DNA of 64,000 bases from Ctena decussata. Its lineage: Eukaryota > Mollusca > Bivalvia > Lucinida > Lucinidae. A model generated the notes under the pieces. The model was not told the DNA's origin. It ran no database searches and saw only the letters and a list, made by a program, of their open reading frames with translations. The stretch lies in NCBI GenBank assembly GCA_963989385.1, contig OZ022509.1, positions 76,530,667 through 76,594,666 on the forward strand, read 5' to 3'. Positions 10,157 through 21,932 of the stretch are shown piece after piece. Each line of letters starts with the position of its first letter. The stretch's first letter is position 1. The position numbers and the translations under genes are program-made.

Positions 10157-11696
10157 CCTACAGGTGCTTTGCATTAATTTTATACCTATGCATTTTTTTC
10201 ATAAGTCTTAGCTTACCCCAAAGTGCATTCTAGATTCGGCTGAAAGTCTTTGTTGTCAAAAAACCTTACACTTACCGTGGGAATAAATAAAGGGACACTG
10301 CTTAGGGTTCCAGAAAAGTTCGCTATATTGAATATTGCGGAGAAGCTATTTTGCAAGCTCTTAAAGTTTTCTTATTTATATTGACAAGTTCTGAAACGCT
10401 TCCGCGTAGTTTTTGTCGTTTTCGTGGTGTACAGGAATATGGTAATGAAAAACCGAGATCGACATTTTAAACACAGATATTTAAACTTGTTACATATAAT
10501 GAATATTTGCATAAATCTCTTTTCTGCAAGCAAATATTTAACCTTAAAAAGAGCAAGGCGGGACCATCTTTCAGAAAATTAGTATAGGTCCAGTGCTAGA
10601 AACAGCTAAGCTTGCTTTAGAAATTTAATAAAAAGAATACCTCTATTTTCCCATCTGCAACCTATTTTGCAAACATGCTTTTCATAGCATTTCGCTTGCG
10701 GTTAGTCACTGATAACTGGAAATTTAACGCGACGGAAGAGAGGGGTGGGGTAATTTACTCAAGTTTTGCTTTAAAAAAGTTTAAATTTCGATTTGTTTGC
10801 TTTTCTCATCTCCCGTCTTAATCATTTAACAATATTGCATGTGATTTCATTCACCCTTTTCTGTTACTGCGAAAAGGTGTGAACAAATGCTTTCTAGTAG
10901 GTACACGGCTTGGATAAAAAATAGGAAAAACTAGACATTTTATATACTTCTATGCAAGGTTCTACATTTCTAAAAACTCATTTTTGTGCTTTTCTGAAAT
11001 ATTAACTGGAAGAAAAATGAGAAATTTCAGAAAGAATTAAAGCCAGCACCTCAGTTTCAAAGCCTGTAATACAACAAATAGAGATGTAGTAAGACGTATG
11101 AAATACTAGCATAGGTATACTGTGTCCACCCCTCTCTTCTGTCCTGCCTTCCAGTTGTCAGTGTAAAAACACCGTAAAAAGCATTCTTTCAATAGCTCAC
11201 AAATTGGATAAAACAGGCATTCTATTTATTAAATGTCTAAAGCAAGCCTAGCGGTTTTAACATCTGGATTTTCACTATTTGGCTCCGAAAACGGTCTCCT
11301 CTGGCTCTTTTTAAGAGTAAATAGTTTCAGGAAGGATATTTTCCGGGGTTTCATTAAATATAACATGTTTAAATATTTGTTATTGAAATGTCGATCTCAG
11401 TTTTTCATTATCATATTCATGTAAACCGCAAAATCGACTAAACTACGTGGAAGCATTACAGCACTTGTAAATATGGTTAAGAGAACTTTGATAGTTTGCA
11501 AAATCGCTTCTCAGCAATATATCTATACAACGAACTATTCTGGAATCCTAAGCCGTGTCCCTTTATTTATTCCCACGGTAAGTGTAAGATTTTTTGACAA
11601 CAAAGACTTTCAGCCGGATCTAGAATGCACTATAGGGTATGCTAAGACTTATGAAAAAATTGCATAGGTATAAAATTAATGCAAAGCACCTGTATG
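10157..11696. mobile_element. 1.5-kb imperfect foldback inserted in family Q
   Basis: The left arm from ACCTACAGGTGCTTTGCATT pairs with the right arm ending AATGCAAAGCACCTGT. Matching blocks (CCGTGGGAATAAATAAAGGG with CCCTTTATTTATTCCCACGG, and AGAGAGGGGTGG with CCACCCCTCTCTTC) put the axis near 10,926. Arms of about 500 bp are clear and similarity continues weakly to the centre. Family Q sequence resumes at 11,697 where it stopped at 10,156, so this is an insertion. ORFs inside are short and unrelated. Confidence 0.8.
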
Positions 11697-11895
11697 GCTT
11701 TAAAACTTGTTATGTGACATCTGGTTCTCAATTACTACCAAGATTGGTCAAATGATGACCTTTGTTGACCCTGAACTTTTTTACGGCAAGTCAGATTTAT
11801 TTTTGGTACCTTTATATAGGAAAATGCTAGAACACAGGTTCATGGAAATTATGAAAGATTTTGACATAGACATTGGTGTATACGAGAGATAATAA
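11697..11895. repeat. Family Q, right part
   Basis: Continues the interrupted copy with ATTACTACCAAGATTGGTCA and a TGATGACC block. The 61-codon ORF at 11,707-11,892 lies in the repeat. Confidence 0.6.
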
Positions 11896-12599
11896 AAAAT
11901 ACATGGACTTTTGTCGTAGAAATTTTGTTATTAACAGTAAACCCATTAAATTTGCATTAAATACAGATTCGTCCTTCATTTATCCAGTGATATATTTATT
12001 TTACCGTTCAACCTTCGTGAAATAGTCTTGATGGGTAGACCTGCATTTAGACATACATCGCAAATGTAATGTACGTTGACACGATATTGAAAGCAGAAGC
12101 TTGGTTTGGATTTATGAACCAATAATTATGAGGAGAGTGCGCTATGAACTTCTTCAAAACAATGATATTCTTTCTTTCTTCATATACTGCTACACCCTCT
12201 CTCGAGGATTATGAGCAGATGTACGATGTACACTCCAGTTTTACAGGATGAACCTCCTTGTAGCAGTGTAACTACAGAAGAGACATTGCAGGCTTATGTG
12301 TCTATAATTGGTCAAAATTATGAAAAATCTGCAAAAGGGTGTTAATTTGTGAAAACGGATAAACAGAAGAACCACTAAAATGTTAAAACAGGACAAAATG
12401 TCAACGTCATTAATGTTGGGTTCCGCTGTAGCTGTACCTAACTTATATAAAAAAGGGAAAATACTTACTTCTCAATGAAATGTCTTCAAAATTTCACATA
12501 ACGTAGCTAAAGGACTGAACTTTTCCGCGGTATGAGAAAAATAATATAATTGCATTATGCTTACCGCCACAGCAAAAGTCCACGTATTATTTTATTACC
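11896..12599. other. No feature recognised
   Basis: Read on both strands; no ORF above 60 codons, no long inverted repeat. Confidence 0.4.
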
Positions 12600-13160
12600 C
12601 CTCGTACTGACATCTAAATGAGCACCCGAAGATTTGTGAGTTCAAGTGGTCAATGTCGTTCTTTGATTTTCGACCAGGTCTCTCGGATTTCGAAAATTCA
12701 GGCGTCTCCTCAAACGCTACTGCCCCCATTGTAAGCAAATTCATATAGAGCCTCCAGGGGTTGTCGGAAATGAAAATTTGTTCAAACGGTACTGGTCACA
12801 CGGCCAGCATAGCCACCCTGCCCATATATGGTTTAAATCTTCTTGTCTGCAAACAATTGACCGATGAACTTGTAACTTGGTTTGTATCATTGGTACTTGA
12901 GTACTACCAAGATTGTTCAAATGATACCCTTTGGTTGATCTTGACGTTTCTGAGACAAGTTCAAATTTGCTTTCTCGTGCATTATCATAAGAACATGCTA
13001 GAACATAAAAGTTCATGGAAATTTACATTTTAAAATCCTCTGCACTGGAACCAAAAGATAAATGGACTTGAAACCTTGTTCATAGTATTTGGCACTGGAG
13101 TTTAATAAAAGGTTTTTAAATGATGACCTTAGATTGAACTTGACCATTTTACAGCAAAGT
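12600..13160. repeat. Family Q copy
   Basis: Same block order as 9,470-11,895 without the foldback. Overlapping ORFs at 12,741-13,016 (-) and 12,761-13,033 (+) are opposite shadows in this repeat. Confidence 0.6.
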
Positions 13161-13162
13161 AA

Positions 13163-13295
13163 AATTAAAATTTAAAAGAGTTCCTTCATGAGCAGAGAAC
13201 ACATTCGAAAGTAGGAACATGGGACATACTTCGAAGTTTTAGGCTATTTAAGCCTCAATGGTGACTCTGAAATGATCTGGTGACAAAAGCCAAGA
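13163..13295 (-). mobile_element. Decayed retrozyme fragment
   Basis: Ribozyme-region fragment of the 382-bp family (core at 13,221-13,267). CTGATGA has become CCATTGA and GAAA has become AAAA, so it cannot cleave. Bounded by the usual AATTAAAAT end on the left. Confidence 0.65.
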
Positions 13296-13299
13296 CAAA

Positions 13300-13690
13300 C
13301 ATACTTTGCTTCCTGGAGCATTTATATGAGAAAGTGCTAAAACACATTTTCGAAGACATTTCGCCGACACTACGGATTGTTTCTAAATTCAAGGTCGGAT
13401 TAAAAATGTTTTACGACAGGGCCTATCGGAACCAAAATTTTCTGGTGACTTTGTCTATAAATTCAAAAAGAAAAAAAAATGTACGTCTGGTTTTTAGTGA
13501 TCAGTTCAAAAAATTCATACGTTACAAATATATTGGCTATAACATAGATATAATGCTACAGTCTGCATGTTAAGTGGTTAACCCAACCATGGTTAATAAC
13601 TTTGCTTCGCTCTTTAATTGCACGCCTGTTGGTCGGGCATCAGACTCAATGATGGACCCGACATAAAGCTTTCAAATTTAGTTGGTTGGG
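13300..13690 (+). pseudogene. RT C-terminal relic, same family as 19.4 kb
   Basis: The translation shows RIVSKFKVGLK, then with changes FSDQFKKFIRYKYIGYNIDI and MLQSAC, a stop, and VVNPTMVNNFASLFNCTPVG, ending RASDSMMDP. This is the conserved tail of the RT family described at 7,200 and 19,440. An A-rich run near 13,471 and the TAA at 13,571 break it. The native 3' UTR (family P) follows directly, giving the element's correct 3' order. Confidence 0.75.
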
Positions 13691-14610
13691 GCCGAAGCTT
13701 GGCCAGTTTGTTGACTTGTTATTCGGGGTTCAACTGATGGGTTTCTTTTGCTCCGTTATTTCAGTGGTGTTGTTTGACACCCCAGGGATCTGTAGGTGGC
13801 ACAATACGTTGCTTCCGGCGAGTTCTCATCTCTGATTGGTCATAGGTCTTATCCGTGATTTTGTTTCCTGTGATGTTTCACTTATGGGTTAAGAACCCTT
13901 TATGCGGACCAAACATTTAACTAAATGTTTTGAACCACCATAGAAGCAGAGGGTGAGGTTTGGACCAGTAAAACATGTTTAAGCCCCCCAGTATTCCTTT
14001 GCTGACCGTTCCAGGACGGGATGTCTGCCTCGGTTCCTCTGTGTAACATGGTGTTATGTCCGCTTGTCTATGTCTCTAGAAGTCTGGCCCCGAGGTTATA
14101 AAACTTTTGTCATGCTCAGCTGAGTTGAGCATGAAATTTTACCTGCTAATAAATAGCAAATTACTGATAAGTACATATAATATCTTGCTCAGTTTGGCTG
14201 AGTATGAAATTTTGACAAATATGAAAATGCCAACTTTTCTCTGCTTATTAATACGAAAATGCCAACAAAAGTTGGCATTTTCATATTTGTCAGCAGAGAA
14301 AATTTCATGCTCAGCTGAGTTGAGCACGAAAAAAGTTTTATAACCTCGGGGCCTGGTCATTTGAATAGCTGCTCATTCTGCTTTCTGTTTTGTTTTATTT
14401 TGGTAAAAATATATGTTGCTGTTGTTTTAAGTTAGGGTAGCGGAATGACCACCTGTTTGGGAAAGGGCTGCTCAATCAATTTGCCGTGTGTGTCTTTCGT
14501 GAATGTTTGTCAATTTTCGGGTGTGTGCTGCTTTTCCTTTTGGTTTTAAGAGCGGGATGTGGAATTTGATAGTATTTATTCCTGATCATTGCCTATCTTT
14601 TTACTTTGGT
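13691..14610 (+). repeat. Family P (RT-element 3' UTR) copy, interrupted
   Basis: Contiguous with the RT tail: GTTGGTTGGGGCCGAAGC, GTTCAACTGATGGG, CATGCGGACCAA, GCTGACCGTTCC and CCTGATCATTGCCTATC. A palindromic MITE (14,086-14,353) sits inside. Confidence 0.75.
14086..14353. mobile_element. 268-bp palindromic MITE nested in family P
   Basis: The arms start GGCCCCGAGGTTATAAAAC and end GTTTTATAACCTCGGGGCC, with inner repeats TCATGCTCAGCTGAGTTGAG and AAAATGCCAACTTTT. The uninterrupted copy of the host repeat (8,190-8,210) reads straight through the site, and CTGG flanks both ends here, consistent with a short target duplication. Confidence 0.85.
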
Positions 14611-14629
14611 ATATATATATTCAATCAAC

Positions 14630-14745
14630 TGTATGAATGAATACTTGAGGATTTCTGAGTTCCAGAGGCCAAGGTCATTCTTTGCCTTTGACCACGGTCA
14701 CTCGTGATTAAGCAGTTTCATGCATCTCTGCCAAAAGATGCGACC
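14630..14745. repeat. Family Q fragment
   Basis: Contains GAGTTCCAGAGGCCAAGGTC and TCTTTGCCTTTGACC, as in other Q copies. Confidence 0.5.
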
Positions 14746-15411
14746 TAGCTGATAAAAGTGTCACACAAGTCATTATTCTTTACTTATTAAAATGGTCAAT
14801 TATTGCTTAATATAGCAGTATCTTATTTATGTAAATATAGTATGACCGGAAAGTATTAAGAACTGTATTTTTCACAATCTGTCAGCCCTAGTTGTTTCAC
14901 TAAATCAATTCCATGGTGGAATATTAAAAGCAGGATGGCCGAAATAATTTCTAGGTATAATATTTTGTTTTAATAGCATTGTCATTGATTTTTGGCGATC
15001 CGTTGGTCCAAGGGCTCTAAAATCGCAAAAATATCGGTTTTCGACAGCTTTTCAGAAGTGTAAGTCTTATTTTAGATAACACTGCTTCAAACTACCACAT
15101 AAGTCTTGATTGTTGGTAACTGTTTTTTTAAGCAACTGAAAATTGGGTTTGTCGACTTAATGGTAAAAACTGATATTTTTCGCCTCTAAAATATTCAAGA
15201 CCCTGCAAAATGGATATTTATCAAGAATAAGCTTAGTTTATGATATCATATTACATATAAGTCATTAGTGCATGCAACTGTAAATTTTCGCTTGTTTTTC
15301 GTTTTTTTTTACTTTTCATTCAGTATGTACATCTATATAATATCCCACCCTGCTGATTATATACCATTTTTCTGAGAATTTAATGACTCTTTAAAACCTA
15401 GCTGCTGTTCA
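14746..15411. other. No feature recognised
   Basis: AT-rich; no ORF or repeat identified. Confidence 0.4.
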
Positions 15412-15634
15412 GGAGGCGTATTTATAAAACAACTTAAGTGGTTGCTATGCTGTTGCTAAGGCTAAATTTCTATGAAGGAGATTCCCTACAACTATGAAAT
15501 TTGCTCTGGAGGAACAGTCTTTTTCAGACTGTTCCTCCAGAGCAAATTTCATAGTTGTAGGGAATCTCATTCATAGAAATTCCTCCTTAGCAACAGCATA
15601 GCAACGACTTAAGTCGTTTTATAAATACTGCCCC
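15412..15634. mobile_element. Foldback MITE family B, copy 1
   Basis: Stem containing GTTGCTATGCTGTTGCTAAG and CAACTATGAAATTTGCTCTG with its complement, loop AGTCTTTTTCAGACT. A second copy is at 20,214-20,427. Confidence 0.9.
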
Positions 15635-15776
15635 GGATCCAAATATTTGCTTAAAAAATGCAAGTGATGTTTCGCACAGTCACTGATTTACATCAGCGTT
15701 GTTCCTGTATTTGAGAAAGTTAATTTAAGTATGCCGTCTGACTGAGCTTTTTCTTGTAGGCATTTTTATTCAAATT

Positions 15777-16014
15777 TGAGCCACGACACGACAAAACCAA
15801 CAAAGTGGTTGTGCGCCCAGCGCAGACTCAGATCAGCCTCGACATCCGCCTAGTCTGCGCAGAGGCTTCCTTAAGCGCTTAAAGGGTAGCTTAGGGTCTA
15901 AGCTACGTTCATGCGTACAGCGAAGACTCTGATCAGACTGGGCGGATGCCCAGGCTGATCTGAGTCTGCGCTGGGCGCACAACCACATTGTTGGTTTTCT
16001 CACGTCGCGACTCA
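15777..16014. mobile_element. Foldback MITE family A, copy 2
   Basis: 238 bp, TGAGCCACGAC to GTCGCGACTCA. Inner stem carries AAGCGCTTAAAGGGTAGCTT instead of the copy-1 centre. Confidence 0.9.
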
Positions 16015-16642
16015 TTACATTTTACGAGATAACTCCCAATTCAGATAACTGAAAAATATCAAAGCTCAGTGACTAATATACTTACAGCACCTTAAACCAG
16101 TTTAATTTATTTCATATGACGCTAGAAATATACTGGCAAAAATTTGGTAGTAAATCTTAATAAGGTTATCCGGAGACTTCTTCTACAGTATTAATAAAGT
16201 GTAAATCAATTATCCAATGAATTTTAGCGTTTTATCGGTTAGTGTGTGTGATGACGTCAGGGTGGAGTTCCCTTATCTTTTAACCAATGATTCATTGCAT
16301 GACAAAAATAACACGGTTTTTGCACGCGCGTTTTACGAGTGCCATAACTAGGTTATCTTAGCGAGAAGAAAGAAGAATTGAATATCTCCAACATTCAGTT
16401 GTACATATTTCTACTTGTCAGGTATATTTCTCGTTCTCTTGATGTTTCTGCTATGCAATGCTATGCAATCTACCATGTTTATTTTCACTTTCGGCGAGAT
16501 GTATGTCGTATCGCCTTAGTGCAGAAAGTACAAAGACGTTTTTGTCTGTGTTAACCTACCTTAAGTCCTTTCACGTGTATCTATCTGATAATATTTCGAT
16601 TGTATATGCAGTCAGTGAATAATTCCTTTACGTTTAAGTTAT
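16015..16642. other. No feature recognised
   Basis: Contains one TGATGACGTCAG site (about 16,251) and nothing else I can support. Confidence 0.4.
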
Positions 16643-16739
16643 ACATATAGAATGGTGTGACGAGTATTTAGGATAACCTTCGAGGGGGCGTAGCCCTCGA
16701 GAAGGTTATCCTAAATATGAGTGACACCTTTCTATATGT
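16643..16739. repeat. 97-bp hairpin with CGAG loop
   Basis: ACATATAG...CTATATGT ends and AGGATAACCTT/AAGGTTATCCT inner stem. The loop is opened by CGAG (16,681-16,684) and closed by a direct second CGAG (16,698-16,701). Confidence 0.9.
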
Positions 16740-17591
16740 GTTTTGTATCATGGCAGCCACTCAGCTTTGTCTATTTTGAATTCAAAATAATTCCTAAATG
16801 GCTGCTAATGAAGAGTGGCATATTCATGTGATTACATTCCCCACAATAATTCTGCTCCTGACCTCAAGGTCAGACATCTAACAATTTTTATCTACAGTCC
16901 ATAAATCTAATTAAGCATTACCAGAGACTAACTGAAAAATTTCAAATTCAAAATTTGTCACATGATCTTTTTGAGAGTCACTTGCTTAAGCCCTGGGTTT
17001 AAATCATTATTTTGTCTCGATTTTCTGTTGAATATTCAACATGGATACATTTGCTCGTCTGAGTGAACATTTTTTTCCTGTAAGAGTACCATCCCAGGTC
17101 TGGGATCATCAAATTCCACTCCATTCCAGTCCCAGTTTTATATTATGCTTGATTTAATAGCTTTGGAATAAATTACCAGAAGACAGTGCATAGTAGAGTA
17201 ATTACCCTTGATATTGGGACTCTAACCCAATTACCAGTATGAACAGTATGAAAGTGTCTGTAAAATCATGCCAAGTAGATGATTTTGTTCTCAATTAAAT
17301 TTAATGCCTGCGTTTGTGATTTCAGCTCTCCATGTGCCTTTTCAGCAGCAAAACTACCGTGGCTTCTGAGGGGGGGGGGGGCACCCGCCTCCCAGAGGCC
17401 AAATCAATATAATTAACAGTTATAATTATTAAGCATTTGGCAACAGATTTCTGGATGGCCATAAGCAGATGAAAGTGCTAAAAATGCGGACAAAGTTTAA
17501 ACAGGCCATGTTTTATTAACCTTTTAGAATAAGAAAATGTTCTTTGTGTTTGGATTGAGGTCAGTCAGTCTGACATTAAATAGGTAATATG
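16740..17591. other. No gene recognised; short poly-G
   Basis: Contains a G run of about 12 (near 17,370-17,381). No ORF or repeat family seen. Confidence 0.4.
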
Positions 17592-17622
<31 letters not shown>

Positions 17623-17637
17623 TGTGTGTGTGTGTGA
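17592..17637. repeat. (GT)n microsatellite
   Basis: GT dinucleotides with one GA interruption. Confidence 0.9.
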
Positions 17638-17939
17638 AGGGTAGCTGTGAAGGTAGTTGTGAAGGGACATGGGGGGAGGGGATCATAATTTTTTGTCACC
17701 TATCGTGGGGGGGGGGGTCGGAAAAATAATTCTGGTGAGACTGGGAACGGGGGGGGGGGGGTCGGAAAGTTTTTGGTGAACCATATGAAAATATACCCCC
17801 CCCCCCACCTGCTAATAAATGACTCGTCCCTAAATGTATTTATTTTTATTGTTCTAGGACACCCCTTTCTACATGTATAAAATAAATATTGACTCATAGA
17901 TAGCTTTGTCTACCTATTGCTGAGCACCCGGTGTCTAAA
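17638..17939. other. Poly-G/poly-C bearing non-coding stretch
   Basis: G runs near 17,706-17,716 and 17,748-17,760 and a C run near 17,796-17,807. The minus ORF at 17,700-17,897 is low-complexity proline and not credible. Confidence 0.5.
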
Positions 17940-18170
17940 TCAAAATGTCACATGGAACTTCCATGAGTCAGAGAAACGACAGCTTGCTTGAATGGTTCGG
18001 GTCAGATGACCAAGTTGTCCACCATGCCCATATACGGTAACAGCTTCAAAAATCTTCTCGCAAGTGGCTTAACACCCTGAAACTGTTATGCAGCAATTCG
18101 GATTCACATACTATCAGGTTTGTTCTAATGATAATCTTTGACCTTTTAACTCAGTTTAGCGATTCAGGGC
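17940..18170. repeat. Family Q fragment
   Basis: GGTTCGGGTCAGATGACCAA, GTTGTCCACCATGCCCATAT and the following block match family Q. Confidence 0.5.
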
Positions 18171-18784
18171 CTCATGGCCCCTTTTTGTATTCTATTTGAA
18201 TATATGGATTTTCTGATTTAACAGAGACATTATATTGTATTGTTTTTGCAGATGCGGTCAATTTTGTTATAACTTTATAGTTGGCAATAGAATACAAAGA
18301 TCTATTGGGTCAAGGCTTTAAAAAGATCTATTGGGTCAAGGCTTTAAAATCAGGTATCTTATTAACATTTCTTATTAATAAATATTTTTGCTATCATTCC
18401 AGAGGCTAAATGTTACAATTATGAATGATTGTATTGCTAAGTAAATCTCTGGAATTGATTGAGTGGGATTGATAGCCTTTAGTGCAGACACAATAGCAAG
18501 ACAGGCTAATAGACTTATCAATAATGAAGCTTCCATTGAAACCTTTCATTACGTAATTTTTCACTACAGCATAAATGATGTTGGCAAAAGAGCTTTTCAA
18601 ATAATAATTTTAGATTTCTGAAATATTATAGGTATCTGCAGGAAAGTTAATCCAAGCATAAAAAACAATTTCTGCAATTATTCCAAGACCTGTTGATCAC
18701 AAAATAACATATTCACTGATTAGAAAAGTGAATAGATATCTACAGGTGAATATGTGTCATAATACGAATTTTAATTAAAAGAGT
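18171..18784. other. Mostly unassigned, one 26-bp duplication
   Basis: AAAGATCTATTGGGTCAAGG (with CTTTA) is duplicated head to tail at 18,297-18,348. Nothing else recognised. Confidence 0.5.
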
Positions 18785-19430
18785 AGCTACACTTCAGGAA
18801 CTGACTGATTCAGATCCCAAACCCTATCCCCAACATCATAGGGAAAGATTGACAAAGACATCCCAACAAACAATAAATTACGAGTGATAAGCCGAGTCAG
18901 CAGCTCTTTCCCAGATAGGTGGCAACTCAGCTATCTTTACTGAACTAAATAATTTAGACCAACAGAACGGTTACAACAGACTAAGCAAATTATATGAAAA
19001 ACATTTAACAACTATTTTTACCTATTTTCAATTTTTATTATACAAGGGTTAAAATAAGAAGACAATAAATTAAACAGCACCGAACATTTAACAAATGCAA
19101 TCGCAAACGCACCTTGGGACGGTCAGTAATAACTACTGGGGGGTTTAAACCGGTTTTACAGGGCCCAAACCTTCACCCTCACCCTCCACCGCGGTGCACA
19201 CAATTAGTTACTAGTTCGGTTCGTATGGAGATCCCTAACTCATCAGAGAGTCATCATGGGCAACAATTAAAATCAAGAAAAGACCGCGATGAAGCAATGA
19301 TTTGGACTCGACAGCCAAAACGTGTTGAGACACCTGGAGATCCCTAGGGCGTCAGCAACACCACTGGAACACTGGAGCAAAAGAAGACCACCAGTTGAAC
19401 CCCGGTGGGCCAAGAAACAGACAAACATCC
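18785..19430 (-). repeat. Family P (RT-element 3' UTR), most complete copy
   Basis: On the minus strand this follows the RT tail at 19,440-20,088 and ends at CTGAAGTGTAGCTACTC (18,785). It contains every block seen in other P copies, so it defines the element's 3' end. The 77-codon plus ORF at 19,114-19,347 is in the UTR. Confidence 0.75.
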
Positions 19431-19439
19431 GGCCCCAAC

Positions 19440-20088
19440 CAACTAATATATAGCTTTATGTAGGGGCTATCACAGAGTCTGAACCCCGACCCACCGGCGT
19501 GCAATTAAAGAGGACAGCAAAGTTGTCAACCGTGATTGGGTTAACCACTAAGCATGCAGACTGTCGCATTACATCTATGTTATAGCCAATGCTTTAAATC
19601 GCATGATAATTTACTTAAATTAATCAGAAAGTTCTGTATTCCCTACGATTTTGCGCAATTTATATACTAAGTCACCATAAAATTCAGGTTCCGATAGGCC
19701 TTGTTGCAAAAGTGACCTTAACCCTGTATTATATTTAGAAACCAATTCAAAGTGTCTACGATAAAATTTAGAAAAAGTTTTCCGAAGTTTATGATACCGA
19801 TACCCTGCTGTAAAAGCTTGGCAGTCAAACTTTTATTACGAGCATTGAAATCAGCCAAATGACTAGACACCCTAGCGAAGCGAATAAGTTGAGAAATGTA
19901 AACACCATAAGAAGTGGTGCGGGGAACATCACTATCCAAAAACGGAAAATTAACAATGTCGAAATCAAAATCATCGCGTTTGTCATAACTTCGTGTACTT
20001 GTAAACCATACATGTTAGCTGGAAAAAACACCATATTAACTGGAAAAGTAAAATTAACTTTTCGCCTCAAAGATGGTGAATAACACAA
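19440..20088 (-). pseudogene. RT C-terminal domain relic
   Basis: The minus frame from about 20,010 reads YDKRDDFDFDIVNFPFLDSD, then VPRTTSYGVYISQLIRFARV, then SSHLADFNARNKSLTAKLLQ. After a one-base slip come YHKLRKTFSKF-like codons and GLSEPEFYGDLVYKLRKIV, and near 19,560 SACLVVNPITV and FNCTPVG. I recognise this as the post-YxDD tail of an RT family common in bivalves and corals. At least two frameshifts are present. The upstream catalytic part is missing: minus-strand sequence before 20,088 is unrelated. The native 3' UTR follows. Confidence 0.8.
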
Positions 20089-20213
20089 AGGGCAAAGGTA
20101 GACAAAGGTACCTCTTCCTTCGTGTTATTTCTACAATGTAAAAGTCTAAATTGGATATTGTGTTTGTTTATAATTTGTACTTTTCAGGACTGACGTCTAG
20201 ATCAGGGGCCGTA

Positions 20214-20427
20214 TTCATAAAACGACTAAGTTGTTGCTATGCTGTTGCTAAGGCTAAATTTGTTTGAAGGAGATTCCCTACAACTATGAAATTTGCTCTG
20301 GGGGAACAGTCTTTTTAAGACTGTTCCCCCAGAGCAAATTTCATAGTTGTAGGGAATCTCCTTCAAACAAATTTAGCCTTAGCAACAGCATAGCAACCAC
20401 TTAAGCCGTTTTATGAATACGGCCCCT
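20214..20427. mobile_element. Foldback MITE family B, copy 2
   Basis: AGGGGCCGTATTCATAAAAC to GTTTTATGAATACGGCCCCT; better preserved arms than copy 1, loop GTCTTTTTAAGAC. Confidence 0.95.
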
Positions 20428-21694
20428 GGTTTTCAAATCACGGTAAGATTGTGCTTACTTTTGTGTGTGGTTTGGCTTAAGATACTTACCATACTACAGT
20501 TTTTTGGGGGATTGGGCGATGGGTGTATGTATCAAGACAAAACAAAATTTTGGGTTTCTCGGGTAATAGTTTATTGATTTATCAGTCTTGAATATATTAG
20601 AAGTGGTTCGGTCTTCTTTGAGATGTTTGTTTGGCAGCAGAATGTTCTGATCAGTTGGCCTGTTCTTGTAATACAGTTGAGGCTGTATAAGCACCATCTT
20701 TAGAGATATTTCTCTTTGATGTGGCAAAATTAGTATGGTACAGCAATTTTGAAGGCACTAAATCCAGTTTTTTTTCTCAAATTTTTGGATACGCCAGGTT
20801 TTCTTTGGCTAGTTTTGATCTTGATTTCGCGATTTGGTCTGGGCTGTATTGAAGGTGCTTCTGCCTTCTTCAGAGATGTTTTGTTTGAAACAGAATCTTC
20901 AGATCTGTTGGTCTTTTCTTTTAATGCAGATTAGATAATGAATATGGATTATAACACAAAGCCTGTTGGATTCATCTCCCTGACTCCATTTTTGTTGTCT
21001 CAGTTTGTTTATTTATTTATGTAATTGTTTGCTTGATTTATTTCTACTCGGTGGGTTGGCACTTCGACGGGAATATTATTGTTTCATTAATCAATAGAAT
21101 AGTTAGTTATTAATATATTTTTTTAAAATTTGAATCATTTTCCATCTAGAAATAATTTGAATATTGATATTTTACTAGAATCACACATTTATATAGACTT
21201 CTGTGGAATACCTATATGAAAGACTTAGATCGAGGGTCTGTCCCTATTCGAGAGACGATTTCCATATCGAGGGCCGATCTCGTTGCAGCTCGAAGGCCGA
21301 TTTATTTTTACCATACCGGGGGCCACAGTTATTATTTACGCTCTGTAAATTTGTATTGTTTATGTGACGTTAGTGTGTTTGGCGCCGTAAATTAGGCTCA
21401 AAACACACTTCCAGCTATCCAAGATGGCTGCGACAAAAGAGGAAAAGTTTTGCTGAACTGGAAATGTCACAACACGTAAAGATAAATAGATATTCTTCCG
21501 CAAAAAGATGTATTAATATAACTCTTATCACCGTATATCAGAATTTGGTTTCTAAAACTATTATAAACAACTTCACTGAAAATAAAACACGTTATTATGA
21601 ATTTAGGCACATCTTAGAAACGGGCATGGTATTTAAGGTCTAGGTTTCAGCATTCAACCAACCGGCTAGTGTAGATACTTGTCATCTGGATACA
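20428..21694. other. Unassigned, with a diverged ~250-bp tandem pair
   Basis: The block GAGATGTTTGTTTGGCAGCA (20,618) resembles GAGATGTTTTGTTTGAAACA (about 20,872), and flanking AAATTTT-GG and TTGTAATACAG/TTTTAATGCAG blocks also correspond. Small ORFs at 20,494-20,727 (-) and 20,749-20,934 (+) fall in these units. A GATCGAGGG/CGAGGGCCGATC cluster sits at 21,228-21,300. No gene recognised. Confidence 0.4.
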
Positions 21695-21932
21695 TGAGCC
21701 GCGACGCGAGAAAACCAACATAGTGGTTGTGCGCCCAGCGCAGACTCAGATCAGCCTGGGCATCCGCCCAGTCTGATCAGAGTCTTCGCTGTCCGCATGA
21801 AGGTAGCTTAGACTCTTAGCTACCCTTTAAGCGCTTAGGGAAGACTCTGCGCAGACTAGGCGGATGCCGACGCTGATCTGAGTCTGTGCTGGGCGCACAA
21901 CCACTTTGTTGGTTTTCTCGTGTCGCGGCTCA
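21695..21932. mobile_element. Foldback MITE family A, copy 3
   Basis: 238 bp, TGAGCCGCGAC to GTCGCGGCTCA, close to copies 1 and 2 (mixed centre GGTAGCTTAGACTCTTAGCT). Confidence 0.9.
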
